Source: Streptomyces fumanus (GTDB lineage: Bacteria > Actinomycetota > Actinomycetes > Streptomycetales > Streptomycetaceae). Taken from it: a stretch of 64,000 bases of DNA. Below, one piece after another: positions 55,210-63,576 of the stretch. Position 1 is the first letter of the stretch. Each line of letters starts with the position of its first letter. The DNA lies in NCBI RefSeq assembly GCF_014655295.1, contig NZ_BNBI01000020.1, positions 1 through 64,000 on the forward strand, written 5' to 3'. The notes under the pieces are model-generated. The model did no database searches. It was not told the origin of the DNA and saw nothing but the letters and a program-made list of their open reading frames with translations. The position numbers and the translations under genes were made by a program.

Positions 55210-57084
55210 GTGAGAGCACGTCGTACGGCCGTCCGGGCCGCCTCGGCGCTCGTCGCCACCTTCGCCCTGACCGCCGGACTCACCGGACTCGCCGGCCCCG
55301 CCACCGCGGCGTCCGGCGGGGCGGCGTCACCGGCCACCGCCGCGGCCGATCCGGTCACTCACGACGAGAACGACCGCGTCCCCGAGGGCTCGGTCTGGAC
55401 CCAGCACTACTTCCCGTCCTCCGACGGCTCCGGCACCGAACTCCACGCCGACGTCCTGCTGCCCGAGTCCCTGCCCAAGCACAAGAAGGTGCCGGTCATC
55501 CTGTCGGTCGGCCCCTACTTCTCGCACACCGGGCAGACCGGTCCCGAGGGCTTCACGCACACCGGCCCCTCGGCCCGCTTCCAGGACTTCATCGAGGGCG
55601 CCGACCTGTTCGACGAGGGCTATGCCTTCGTCATGGTGGACCTGCGCGGCTTCGGCGGCTCCACCGGCTGCCTGGACTGGGCCGGCCCCGGCGAGCAGGC
55701 CGATGTGAAGGCCGCGATCGACTGGGCGGCCAAGCAGCCCTGGTCCACCGGCGCGGTGGGCATGTACGGCAAGTCGTACGACGCCGTGACCGGTCTCATC
55801 GGCAACAACCTGGACCAGCGCGCGCTGAAGGCCGTCGTCGCCCAGGAACCCGTCTGGGACATGTACCAGTACATCTACTCCAACGGTGTGCCCCGCCCCA
55901 ACGTGACCGGCACCGCCAACGCCTACAACGGCATCGCCACCCTGGACCCCCTGGCGGACGACGACCCCCGCTACCGGGCCAACGCCCGCTATGAGGACGC
56001 CCACCCGGAGTGCCTCACCGAGAACGCGGCCGGCTACCGAATATCCGACCAGTGGGACGAGCACTGGACCTCCCGTGATCTGGCGAGGATGGCGAAGGGC
56101 AGCGACACCCCGCTCTTCGTCACCCAGGGCTTCATCGAGAACAACACCAAGCCCGAGGAGATGGAGGAGTACCTCGACAACCACCACGGCCCCGAGCGCG
56201 GCTGGCTCGGCCAGTGGGACCACGTCCGCGGCGGTGACCGCGTGAGTGACGGCCGGCTGGCCATGGGCCGCGAGGGCTGGTACGCCGAGACGCTCTCCTT
56301 CTTCGACCAGTACCTCAAGGGCGTCAAGCCGTCCGTGCGCTACCCGGCCTACGCCGTCGAGGACAACACCGGCGCCTGGCGCGCCCAGCGGACCTGGCCG
56401 GTCGTCGAACGCTCCGTCACCCTGCCGCTGGGCAACGGCTCCTACGTGGACGACGGCGGCGCGTCCGCCCGGGCGGCGCTGACCGCGTCGGGCCGGCCCG
56501 CGCCCAAGGCGTCCCCCCAGCCGTCCGGCAAGTGGGACATGGAGAACGCGCCGAGGACGGAACCGACCGCCCCGAAGGGACTGGCCGAGGCGCAGGCGAA
56601 GCGCCAGCGGGCCGGTGATGTCACGTCGAGCTTCTTCGTGTGGTCCAAGCCGGTCAAGAAGTCCGTACGCGTCACGGGCACTCCGCAGGTGTCGCTGACC
56701 GCCAGGGGCGAGGGCAACATCATGCTCAAGCTGTACGACGTCGCCCCGGACGGCACCGCCGTCATGTTCGACGAGCAGGTGTCCCTGGTGGACTCGGGCC
56801 GGTTGACCGTCGACCTGAAGTCGACCGACTGGACGCTGGCGGCCGGGCATGTGCTGGCCGTGGAGATCGGGTCCATCCAGACCGGTTCGTGGCGTGACAC
56901 GCCCTCCGGCGAGACCATCACCGTCAAGAACGCACGGCTCGCCCTGGACCTGGACGACCCGGCCGACGACATCCCCACGCAGGGTGCGCGCTCGCCGTTC
57001 CTGGACACCTACCTGAGCCAGTACACCGTGCAACTGCCGCCCGGTCGCGGTTCGTTCACCGTGGTCCCCGGTCGGCGCCTGTGA
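55210..57084 (+). CDS. Secreted CocE/NonD-family Xaa-Pro dipeptidyl-peptidase or esterase
   Basis: 624 residues. The signal peptide spans residues 1-33 (VRAASALVATFALTAGLTGL core, cleavage near ATAA). The alpha/beta-hydrolase domain shows VMVDLRGFGGSTGC, nucleophile serine in GMYGKSYDAVTG (near residue 188), and the acid and histidine around TQGFIENNTKPEEM and GQWDHVRGG. A C-terminal beta-sandwich (X-Pro dipeptidyl peptidase C-terminal domain, from about residue 430) ends the protein. It probably releases dipeptides from secreted peptides; an ester substrate is the alternative. GTG at 55210 follows AAGGAGG. Confidence 0.92.
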   Translation: MRARRTAVRAASALVATFALTAGLTGLAGPATAASGGAASPATAAADPVTHDENDRVPEGSVWTQHYFPSSDGSGTELHADVLLPESLPKHKKVPVILSVGPYFSHTGQTGPEGFTHTGPSARFQDFIEGADLFDEGYAFVMVDLRGFGGSTGCLDWAGPGEQADVKAAIDWAAKQPWSTGAVGMYGKSYDAVTGLIGNNLDQRALKAVVAQEPVWDMYQYIYSNGVPRPNVTGTANAYNGIATLDPLADDDPRYRANARYEDAHPECLTENAAGYRISDQWDEHWTSRDLARMAKGSDTPLFVTQGFIENNTKPEEMEEYLDNHHGPERGWLGQWDHVRGGDRVSDGRLAMGREGWYAETLSFFDQYLKGVKPSVRYPAYAVEDNTGAWRAQRTWPVVERSVTLPLGNGSYVDDGGASARAALTASGRPAPKASPQPSGKWDMENAPRTEPTAPKGLAEAQAKRQRAGDVTSSFFVWSKPVKKSVRVTGTPQVSLTARGEGNIMLKLYDVAPDGTAVMFDEQVSLVDSGRLTVDLKSTDWTLAAGHVLAVEIGSIQTGSWRDTPSGETITVKNARLALDLDDPADDIPTQGARSPFLDTYLSQYTVQLPPGRGSFTVVPGRRL

Positions 57085-57130
57085 CCCCGGCTCCGCCTCC
57101 GGGCCGGACTCCGGCCTGATCCCGTTCTCC

Positions 57131-57162
57131 GCCGTGCCCGTGGCTCAGGCCGCGGGCACGGC
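57131..57162. terminator. Hairpin at the convergent ends of the peptidase and methyltransferase genes
   Basis: GCCGTGCCCG (57131-57140) pairs perfectly with CGGGCACGGC (57153-57162). It overlaps the last codons of the methyltransferase gene and lies 46 bases after the peptidase stop. Confidence 0.6.
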
Positions 57163-57837
57163 CCGTACCCATATCCGGTCCTCCGTCAGATAGCGGTCCA
57201 CCCGCAGGCCCGCCTCGGCGAGGGCCGTCTCGAACTGCTCCCGGGTCAGCGGCCGGGCACGGAAGGTCTGCGTCCAGACCGCGTCGGGGAACTCGTACTC
57301 CGCGCGCACCGAGTGGACTCCGTCCCCGACCGGTTCGGAGGAGGCGATGCGCACGGTGAAGCCGCTGGGGTCCACGCGCTCGCGCGGCAGGTCGCGGTGG
57401 TAGTCCTCCCCCTCCCGCTGGATCAGCACACAGCCGTCCTCGGCGACGTGCCGGACACAGGCGCGCAGCAGGCCGCGCCGCACCTCGGCGTCGGCGGTGT
57501 GCACCAGGAACGACGCCAGCATCACCACGTCGAACCGCTCGCCCAGGTCCAGGTCCTCGATCGGGGCGCATATCGTCCGCGCCCCTCGGACCCGCTCCAG
57601 CATCTCCGGGGACTCGTCGACCGCGGTGACCGTGAATCCCCGCTCCAGCAGCGGGTGGGTCACGCGGCCCACGCCGCAGCCCAGCTCCAGGATGTGCGCC
57701 CCCGGGGGCACGGCGGCGGCGATGATGTCCGGCTCGGTACCGGCCGGAAGCCGCGCATACAGCTCGACCGCGCAACCGTCCGGGGTGATGGCCCCGGGGC
57801 CGGTGCCCTGATGTCCTGGTCGCATTTTCCGTTCCAT
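57145..57837 (-). CDS. SAM-dependent methyltransferase (class I)
   Basis: About 230 residues. SAM motif HILELGCGVGRVTHPLLERG (near residue 50), then VTAVDESPEMLERV, FDVVMLASFLVHTADAEVRRGLL and VAEDGCVLIQREGEDYH. Relatives act on small molecules; substrate unknown. The start is uncertain: ATG 57837 (MERKMRPG) or ATG 57825. The first has a weak GGAG further upstream and the second has GGAACGG at short distance. Neighbour genes give no functional hint. Confidence 0.83.
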   Translation of the reverse strand: MERKMRPGHQGTGPGAITPDGCAVELYARLPAGTEPDIIAAAVPPGAHILELGCGVGRVTHPLLERGFTVTAVDESPEMLERVRGARTICAPIEDLDLGERFDVVMLASFLVHTADAEVRRGLLRACVRHVAEDGCVLIQREGEDYHRDLPRERVDPSGFTVRIASSEPVGDGVHSVRAEYEFPDAVWTQTFRARPLTREQFETALAEAGLRVDRYLTEDRIWVRAVPAA

Positions 57838-58028
57838 GCCCGTCCAACGGCCCGCTCCCGCCCCGCCGTTCCCATCCCTCCCCCCCATCACTCGAACGAG
57901 TGAACGGCGCCCGAACGGCCGCCCGATGCTCCATGGGCAGGGGGGCAGAGGGACTCTCCTGGTGAACGTCCCGACGGGCGGGTACGTTCGTGATGAGGGA
58001 GCGCGGAGACGCAGAAGCGGTGATCGTG

Positions 58029-58355
58029 ATGCGTACGGGCAGTGAGCCGACGACCGCGCGCAGTGCGCTGCGGGCACGATTCTGGCTGACCTTGTGGGGT
58101 CTGGTCTGGGCGGTCTTCGGGACGACGGCGTTCGCCCTCACCGGGCGGACCGGCTGGGCGGTGGCCTGCGGAGTCCTGTGGCTGATCATCACGGTCGACC
58201 TGACGGTGATCCTGCACCGGCTGCGGCAGGGCCCGCACTACCAGCCCGGCCCGGACATCCCCCCGTACCAGCCACCGGACGACGGCCCAGGTCCCGGCCG
58301 AGGTCCCGGCCCCGGTCCCGGTCTCGGCCCCGGCCCCCACGACCACCGACCGTGA
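58029..58355 (+). CDS. Small membrane protein of unknown function with proline/glycine tail
   Basis: About 108 residues (121 if the GTG at 57990 is used). Two membrane helices (FWLTLWGLVWAVFGTTAFAL and WAVACGVLWLIITVDLTVIL) are followed by a cytoplasmic tail GPHYQPGPDIPPYQPPDDG, then a GPGPGRGPGPGPG repeat encoded by 6-bp DNA repeats. It resembles a small family seen only in streptomycetes (DUF6343 in my memory). No function known. Divergent from the methyltransferase. Confidence 0.72.
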   Translation: MRTGSEPTTARSALRARFWLTLWGLVWAVFGTTAFALTGRTGWAVACGVLWLIITVDLTVILHRLRQGPHYQPGPDIPPYQPPDDGPGPGRGPGPGPGLGPGPHDHRP

Positions 58356-58480
58356 CCACCGTCCGTGACCACCGACGACAAAACGGCGAATCCGAGCCCC
58401 GCCAATCGGCGATCGGCGGTCAGCGGTCAGCGGTCAGCGCGACGCTCCGCCCCCTCCCCGCCCCTCCCCGGCACGGCCCG

Positions 58481-58861
58481 TCAGCCGCCGAACCCCGCCC
58501 GTCGCAGGTACTGCGGGTTCGGGTCGAGGGCGGCGGCCAGGCGGAAGTGGCGTCTGGCCTGGTCGGGACGGTTCTGCCGCTCATAGGTGCGGCCGAGCGC
58601 GAAGTGCGCGTAGGCGTTGTCCGGCTCGCGTTCCAGGACGACGGTGAACTCCAGCTCGGCGGGTCGCAGTTGCGCGGCGGCGAAGAAGGCACGCGCGCGC
58701 AGCAGCCGCGCGGCGGTGTTCTCCGGGTGCGCGGCGATCACGCTGTCGAGCAGTTTCACCGCGCCCCGCGGGTCCCGCGCGGCCAGCAACTGCTCGGCGG
58801 CACGGAAGTCGATCACGTCCGTCTCCGGCGTGCGTCCGGTCGATCCGCTGGTTTCGGGCAC
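58481..58861 (-). CDS. Tetratricopeptide-repeat protein
   Basis: 126 residues made of about three TPR units (AEQLLAARDPRGAVKLLDSVIAAHP; ARLLRARAFFAAAQLRPAELEFTVVL; AYAHFALGRTYERQNRPDQARRHFRLA are the helix pairs). Likely a small protein-interaction scaffold. GTG at 58861 behind AAGGA. It lies 82 bases after coaE on the same strand. The partner is unknown. An 8-bp repeat (GGTCAGCG) follows it near 58410-58435. Confidence 0.85.
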   Translation of the reverse strand: MPETSGSTGRTPETDVIDFRAAEQLLAARDPRGAVKLLDSVIAAHPENTAARLLRARAFFAAAQLRPAELEFTVVLEREPDNAYAHFALGRTYERQNRPDQARRHFRLAAALDPNPQYLRRAGFGG

Positions 58862-58943
58862 GGCTGAGTCCTTCCCTCACTGCAACCGTTCAACGCGCGC
58901 GCGGGGGCCGCTATTCCTGAAGCGCGCGGGGCGTCCGGGGTGC

Positions 58944-59549
58944 TCAGCGGGGCGTCTGCGCCCTGCGGGCCAGCTCGGCCCAGACCTCCTTGACGCGGCG
59001 CCGGAGGTCTTCCAGCGGTACGTCGTTGTCGATGACGATGTCCGCGATCGCCCGGCGCTGCTCGCGCGTCGCCTGGGCGGCCATCCGCGCGCGGGCGTCC
59101 TGCTCGGGCATGCCGCGCAGCCGGACCAGCCGGTCGAGCTGGGTGGCGGGGTCGGCGTCGACGACGATCACGAGGTCGTACAGCGGTGCGAGGCCGTTCT
59201 CGGTGAGCAGCGGGACGTCGTGGACGACGACGGCGTCCGCGGCGGCGGCCTCCTCCAGCTCGCGGGAGCGGTCGCGTACCAGGGGGTGCACGATCGAGTT
59301 GAGTACGCCGAGTTTCTCCTGGTCGGCGAAGACGATCGAGCCCAGCTTGGGCCGGTCCAGGCTGCCGTCGGCGGCGAGCACCTCGTCGCCGAAGGCCGCG
59401 ACGACCGCGGCGAGGCCGGGCGTCCCCGGCTCGACCACCTCGCGTGCGATGCGGTCCGCGTCGATCAGTACGGCCCCGCACTCGACGAGCAGCCGCGACA
59501 CCTCGCTCTTGCCGGCGCCGATGCCGCCGGTCAGGCCCACGGACAGCAC
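58944..59549 (-). CDS. coaE: Dephospho-CoA kinase
   Basis: Last step of coenzyme A synthesis, phosphorylating the 3'-hydroxyl of dephospho-CoA. 201 residues, usual length. Walker A GLTGGIGAGKSEVSRLL is at residues 5-21, DADRIAREVVEPG follows, and VVHDVPLLTENGLAPLYD and the lid RMAAQATREQRRAIAD are present. GTG at 59549 behind TGGAGGTG. It precedes a TPR gene and follows a PAC2-family gene, all on the minus strand. Confidence 0.96.
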   Translation of the reverse strand: MLSVGLTGGIGAGKSEVSRLLVECGAVLIDADRIAREVVEPGTPGLAAVVAAFGDEVLAADGSLDRPKLGSIVFADQEKLGVLNSIVHPLVRDRSRELEEAAAADAVVVHDVPLLTENGLAPLYDLVIVVDADPATQLDRLVRLRGMPEQDARARMAAQATREQRRAIADIVIDNDVPLEDLRRRVKEVWAELARRAQTPR

Positions 59550-59598
59550 GACCGCACCTCCACCGTCACGGGTCCCCGCGGCGGCGGGGACGACTGGC

Positions 59599-59625
59599 CG
59601 GCTCCGACACCGCGGACCGGAGCCG
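59599..59625 (-). terminator. Short hairpin after the PAC2 gene
   Basis: CGGCTCCG (59599-59606) pairs with CGGAGCCG (59618-59625), 11-base loop, about 70 bases past the PAC2 stop and 50 bases before coaE. Weak but correctly placed. Confidence 0.45.
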
Positions 59626-59692
59626 CCGGACCCGCCGCGGCCACCGGACGTGGCCGGATCCGCCGGGCGCGGTCCCGCGACAGCCTAACGGA

Positions 59693-60631
59693 TCAGCCGT
59701 CGCCCTCCCGTTCGGCCAGGAAGCGTTCGAACTCGCGGCCGATCTCGTCGGCCGAGGGGATCTCGACGGGCTCGGCGAGCATGTTGCCCCGGGTCTCGGC
59801 GCCCGCGGCGGCGTCGTACTGGTGCTCCAGGCCCTGGACGAGCGCGGTCAGCTCCTCGTCGCCCTCCTGGATCTGCCGGTCGATCTCCGTCTGGGTGCGG
59901 TGCGCCTCGGTGCGCAGGGAGTGCGCGACCCCGGGCAGGACCAGTCCGGTCGCCCCGGTGATGGCCTCCAGGACGGTCAGCGCCGCGTCCGGGTAGGCGG
60001 AGCGGGCGATGTAGTGCGGCACGTGCGCGGCGACGCCCAGGACGTCGTGACCGGCCTGGGCGAGCCGGTACTCGACGAGCGCCTCGGCGCTGCCGGGGAC
60101 CTGCGCCTCCTCGAAGGGGCTGCGGTGGCCGGGGACGAGGTCGGTGCGGTTGCCGTGCGGGGTGATGCCGACGGGGCGGGTGTGCGGGACGCCCATCGGG
60201 ATGCCGTGGAAGTTCACGGAGAGGCGGACGCCGAGCCGCTCCACGATCTGGGTCACGGCGGCGGCGAAGCGCTCCCACTCGACGTCCGGCTCGGGGCCGG
60301 ACAGCAGCAGGAAGGGCGCTCCGGTGGCGTCCTGGACGACGCGCACCTCGATGCCGGGTACCTCGTAGTCGTCCCAGTGGTCGCGCTTGAACGTGAGCAG
60401 CGGGCGACGGGCCCGGTAGTCCACGAGCCGGTCGTGGTCGAAGCGGGCGACGACCTGGTGCGGCAGCGAGTCGAGCAGTTGGTCGACGATCTGGTCGCCG
60501 GTCTCGCCGGCGTCGATGTAACCGTCGAAGTGGTAGAGCATGACAAGGCCGGCCGACTCCTGGGCGAGCGCCATGTCGACGACGGCCAGGCCCTTCGGCT
60601 CCCATGCGTACAAACCCTGCGGATCAGGCAC
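59693..60631 (-). CDS. PAC2-family (proteasome assembly chaperone-like) protein
   Basis: 312 residues of the PAC2/DUF75 family, related to eukaryotic and archaeal proteasome assembly chaperones and common in actinobacteria that possess a 20S proteasome. Conserved: LVMLYHFDGYIDAGETGDQIVDQLL, FHGIPMGVPHTRP, HVPHYIARSAYPDAALTVLEAI, and the acidic end SADEIGREFERFLAEREGDG. Whether it truly assists the proteasome in Streptomyces is untested. GTG at 60631 behind GAGGAGG with 9 intervening bases. Located between rpsA and coaE. Confidence 0.9.
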   Translation of the reverse strand: MPDPQGLYAWEPKGLAVVDMALAQESAGLVMLYHFDGYIDAGETGDQIVDQLLDSLPHQVVARFDHDRLVDYRARRPLLTFKRDHWDDYEVPGIEVRVVQDATGAPFLLLSGPEPDVEWERFAAAVTQIVERLGVRLSVNFHGIPMGVPHTRPVGITPHGNRTDLVPGHRSPFEEAQVPGSAEALVEYRLAQAGHDVLGVAAHVPHYIARSAYPDAALTVLEAITGATGLVLPGVAHSLRTEAHRTQTEIDRQIQEGDEELTALVQGLEHQYDAAAGAETRGNMLAEPVEIPSADEIGREFERFLAEREGDG

Positions 60632-60813
60632 TGTGGGGGTCCTCCTCGTCTTCCCCCTGGTCGAACGTCCGCGGCGGCGCGGGCATTCCCGCCGGTGCCC
60701 CTTGGAGGACGCGGATCGGAGCGGGCACGCGCGCGTGCGGCCGTACCTCGCCGGCTCCCCGGCGCACGGGTGGGACCGGTGGCGACGCCGTGGGGAAGGC
60801 GGTGCCGGACGCG

Positions 60814-60850
60814 GGAAGGCCCCGCTCCCTCCAGGGGAACGGGGCCTTCC
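60814..60850 (-). terminator. Terminator of rpsA
   Basis: GGAAGGCCCCG (60814-60824) pairs perfectly with CGGGGCCTTCC (60840-60850), 15-base loop, 33 bases past the rpsA stop. Confidence 0.85.
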
Positions 60851-60882
60851 TCGGGTCCGCTCGATACGGGCCGGGCAGAGCG

Positions 60883-62385
60883 TCAGCTCTGGCCGCCGGC
60901 CAGCTTCTCGCGCAGCGCGGCCAGCGCCTCGTCCGACGCCAGGGCGCCGGAGTTGTCGCCGCCCTCGGACGAGTACGAACCGCCGCCGCCACCGCCGGAC
61001 GCGGCCGGAGCCGCGGCCTCGCCGCCCTCGGCGGCCGCCTGGGCGTCCGCCTCGCGGGACTTGATGACCTGCTGCTGGTGCTGCTCGAAGCGGGACTGCG
61101 CCTCGGCGTACTGGCGCTCCCACTCCTCGCGCTGCTTCTCGTAGCCCGGCAGCCAGTCGTTGGTCTCCGGGTCGAAGCCCTCGGGGTAGATGTAGTTGCC
61201 CTGGTCGTCGTAGGACGCGGCCATGCCGTACAGGGTCGGGTCGAACTCGACCGCCGTCGGGTCGGCACCGAAGGACTCGTTGGCCTGCTTCAGCGAGAGG
61301 CTGATGCGGCGGCGCTCGAGGTCGATGTCGATGACCTTGACGAAGATCTCGTCGTTGACCTGGACGACCTGCTCCGGGATCTCCACGTGGCGCTCGGCCA
61401 GCTCGGAGATGTGGACCAGACCCTCGATGCCCTCGTCCACGCGGACGAACGCACCGAACGGAACCAGCTTCGTGACCTTGCCGGGCACGACCTGGCCGAT
61501 CTGGTGGGTGCGGGCGAACTGCTGCCACGGGTCTTCCTGGGTCGCCTTCAGCGACAGGGAGACGCGCTCGCGGTCCATGTCCACGTCGAGGACCTCGACG
61601 GTGACTTCCTGGCCGACCTCGACGACCTCGGAGGGGTGGTCGATGTGCTTCCAGGACAGCTCGGAGACGTGGACCAGACCGTCGACGCCACCCAGGTCCA
61701 CGAAGGCACCGAAGTTGACGATCGAGGAGACGACGCCGGACCGCACCTGGCCCTTCTGGAGGGTGGTGAGGAAGGTCTGGCGGACCTCGGACTGGGTCTG
61801 CTCCAGCCAGGCACGGCGGGACAGGACCACGTTGTTGCGGTTCTTGTCCAGCTCGATGATCTTGGCCTCGAGCTCCTTGCCCACGTAGGGCTGGAGGTCG
61901 CGGACGCGGCGCATCTCGACCAGGGAGGCCGGGAGGAAGCCACGGAGGCCGATGTCGAGGATGAGACCACCCTTGACGACCTCGATGACGGTACCGGTGA
62001 CGATCCCGTCCTCTTCCTTGATCTTCTCGATGGTGCCCCAGGCACGCTCATACTGGGCGCGCTTCTTCGAGAGGATCAGGCGGCCTTCCTTGTCCTCCTT
62101 CTGAAGGACGAGGGCCTCGATCTCGTCGCCGACGGCGACGACCTCGTTCGGGTCGACGTCGTGCTTGATCGAGAGCTCGCGGCTCGGGATCACACCTTCG
62201 GTCTTGTAACCGATGTCGAGCAGGACCTCGTCCCGGTCGACCTTCACGATGACGCCGTCGACGATGTCGCCGTCGTTGAAGTACTTGATCGTCTCGTCGA
62301 TCGCGGCGAGGAAGGCTTCCTCGTTACCGATGTCGTTGACCGCTACCTGCGGGGTGGTGGCGGTGGTCTCGGTGCTGCTCGTCAT
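60883..62385 (-). CDS. rpsA: 30S ribosomal protein S1
   Basis: RNA-binding ribosomal protein that helps load mRNAs. 500 residues with four S1 domains (starting near residues 36, 120, 205 and 290: GDIVDGVIVKVDRDEVLLDIG; GGLILDIGLRGFLPASLVE; GVVSSIVNFGAFVDLGG; GKVTKLVPFGAFVRVDEG), fewer than the six in E. coli, as usual for actinobacteria. The acidic, glutamine- and glycine-rich C-terminus (SRFEQHQQQVIKSREAD; ASGGGGGGSYSSEGG) is disordered. ATG at 62385. A consensus sigma promoter and a hairpin that covers the Shine-Dalgarno region lie in its ~190-base leader, suggesting self-regulation. Confidence 0.98.
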   Translation of the reverse strand: MTSSTETTATTPQVAVNDIGNEEAFLAAIDETIKYFNDGDIVDGVIVKVDRDEVLLDIGYKTEGVIPSRELSIKHDVDPNEVVAVGDEIEALVLQKEDKEGRLILSKKRAQYERAWGTIEKIKEEDGIVTGTVIEVVKGGLILDIGLRGFLPASLVEMRRVRDLQPYVGKELEAKIIELDKNRNNVVLSRRAWLEQTQSEVRQTFLTTLQKGQVRSGVVSSIVNFGAFVDLGGVDGLVHVSELSWKHIDHPSEVVEVGQEVTVEVLDVDMDRERVSLSLKATQEDPWQQFARTHQIGQVVPGKVTKLVPFGAFVRVDEGIEGLVHISELAERHVEIPEQVVQVNDEIFVKVIDIDLERRRISLSLKQANESFGADPTAVEFDPTLYGMAASYDDQGNYIYPEGFDPETNDWLPGYEKQREEWERQYAEAQSRFEQHQQQVIKSREADAQAAAEGGEAAAPAASGGGGGGSYSSEGGDNSGALASDEALAALREKLAGGQS

Positions 62386-62393
62386 GTGGGAAA

Positions 62394-62442
62394 GGGCTCC
62401 GGTACGGACATTGAAGTCGTAGGTACTGCTACGCCGGAGCCC
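62394..62442 (-). promoter_or_regulatory. rpsA leader hairpin masking the ribosome-binding site
   Basis: On the minus strand GGGCTCCGG (62442-62434) pairs with CCGGAGCCC (62402-62394), enclosing a nested stem CGTAG/CTACG. The right arm contains the GGAG Shine-Dalgarno 9-13 bases before the ATG. This is a candidate S1 autoregulatory site. Confidence 0.6.
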
Positions 62443-62583
62443 GTTTCGCTCTGCAGAAGCCGGACAGCCAAGGAAGCGCCCCACCGGTCGCCCGGTATGG
62501 CGCCTCGACAACCGAGGGGACATACAACAGATGCGAGCGCAGCCTGCTACGTCTGAGGTGCGCAGGCCCGCAGCGCAACTTGT

Positions 62584-62612
62584 AGCATACGGGGGCAGCC
62601 GGGCAGGGTCAA
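62584..62612 (-). promoter_or_regulatory. Vegetative promoter of rpsA
   Basis: The minus strand reads TTGACC (62612-62607), 17 bases, TATGCT (62589-62584), close to the HrdB consensus. Predicted transcription start near 62577, leader about 190 bases. Confidence 0.85.
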
Positions 62613-62702
62613 TGCGCGAAGCCGCACACCCGGGGCGGATCGCCGCATACCCGGCACAAATCGTGTCTCCCGAGGCCACGCGCGCCCCGCGGGCGCCCCC
62701 TG

Positions 62703-63572
62703 GTGACATCCGTGGGACACGGCTGTACCGAATTGCCGCAGAGTAGTACGAAGGAGCCGATCATCCAAGAGCCCGAAGGTCCCGAACCCGAGGCCACCCG
62801 ACGTGCGGCAGGCGTGACGGAGAGCGTCCGCGCCAACCGGGGCTGGTGGGACCGCAACGCGGACGAGTACCAGGTGGAGCACGGCACCTTCCTCGGTGAC
62901 GACCGCTTCGTGTGGGGCCCGGAGGGCCTGGACGAGGTGGAGGCCGAGCTGCTCGGCCCGCCCGAGGAACTGAAGGGCCGGGCGGTGCTGGAGATCGGCG
63001 CGGGCGCCGCCCAGTGCTCGCGCTGGCTGGCCGCCCAGGGGGCGCGTCCGGTGGCCCTGGACCTCTCGCACCGCCAGTTGCAGCACGCCCTGCGCATCGG
63101 CGGATCGTTCCCCCTGGTGTGCGCCGACGCGGGGGCGCTGCCCTTCGCGGACGGCTCCTTCGACCTGGCCTGCTCGGCGTACGGGGCGCTGCCCTTCGTG
63201 GCCGATCCGCGCGGGGTGCTGCGCGAGGTGCGGCGGGTGCTGCGGCCGGGCGGGCGGTTCGTGTTCTCCGTGACGCACCCGATCCGCTGGGCCTTCCCCG
63301 ACGAGCCGGGACCGGAGGGGCTGAGCGTCGCCTCGTCCTACTTCGACCGCACGCCCTACGTCGAGCAGGACGAGGAGGGCCGCGCGGTGTACGTCGAGCA
63401 CCACCGCACGCTCGGCGACCGGGTCCGGGACGTCGTCGCGGCGGGCCTGACCCTGGTCGACCTGGTGGAGCCGGAGTGGCCGGCCTGGAACAGCTCCGAG
63501 TGGGGCGGCTGGTCCCCGCTGCGCGGCCGTCTGATCCCGGGGACGGCGATCTTCGTCTGCGTACGGGACTGA
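62703..63572 (+). CDS. SAM-dependent methyltransferase (class I), start unusual
   Basis: About 270-290 residues. SAM motif AVLEIGAGAAQCSRWLAAQG, then PVALDLSHRQLQHA, SFDLACSAYGALPFVADP and VLRPGGRFVFSVTHPIRWAF, as in UbiE/Coq5-like small-molecule methyltransferases. Conserved N-terminal block RANRGWWDRNADEYQ. The start is a puzzle. The listed coordinates use the first GTG (62703), which lacks a ribosome-binding site. AAGGAG at 62751-62756 instead points to an ATC codon at 62763, and no ATG or GTG fits it. The next GTG (62814) also lacks an RBS. Substrate unknown. It ends 4 bases before hrpB, so the two are probably co-transcribed. Confidence 0.85.
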   Translation: MTSVGHGCTELPQSSTKEPIIQEPEGPEPEATRRAAGVTESVRANRGWWDRNADEYQVEHGTFLGDDRFVWGPEGLDEVEAELLGPPEELKGRAVLEIGAGAAQCSRWLAAQGARPVALDLSHRQLQHALRIGGSFPLVCADAGALPFADGSFDLACSAYGALPFVADPRGVLREVRRVLRPGGRFVFSVTHPIRWAFPDEPGPEGLSVASSYFDRTPYVEQDEEGRAVYVEHHRTLGDRVRDVVAAGLTLVDLVEPEWPAWNSSEWGGWSPLRGRLIPGTAIFVCVRD

Positions 63573-63576
63573 GCGC

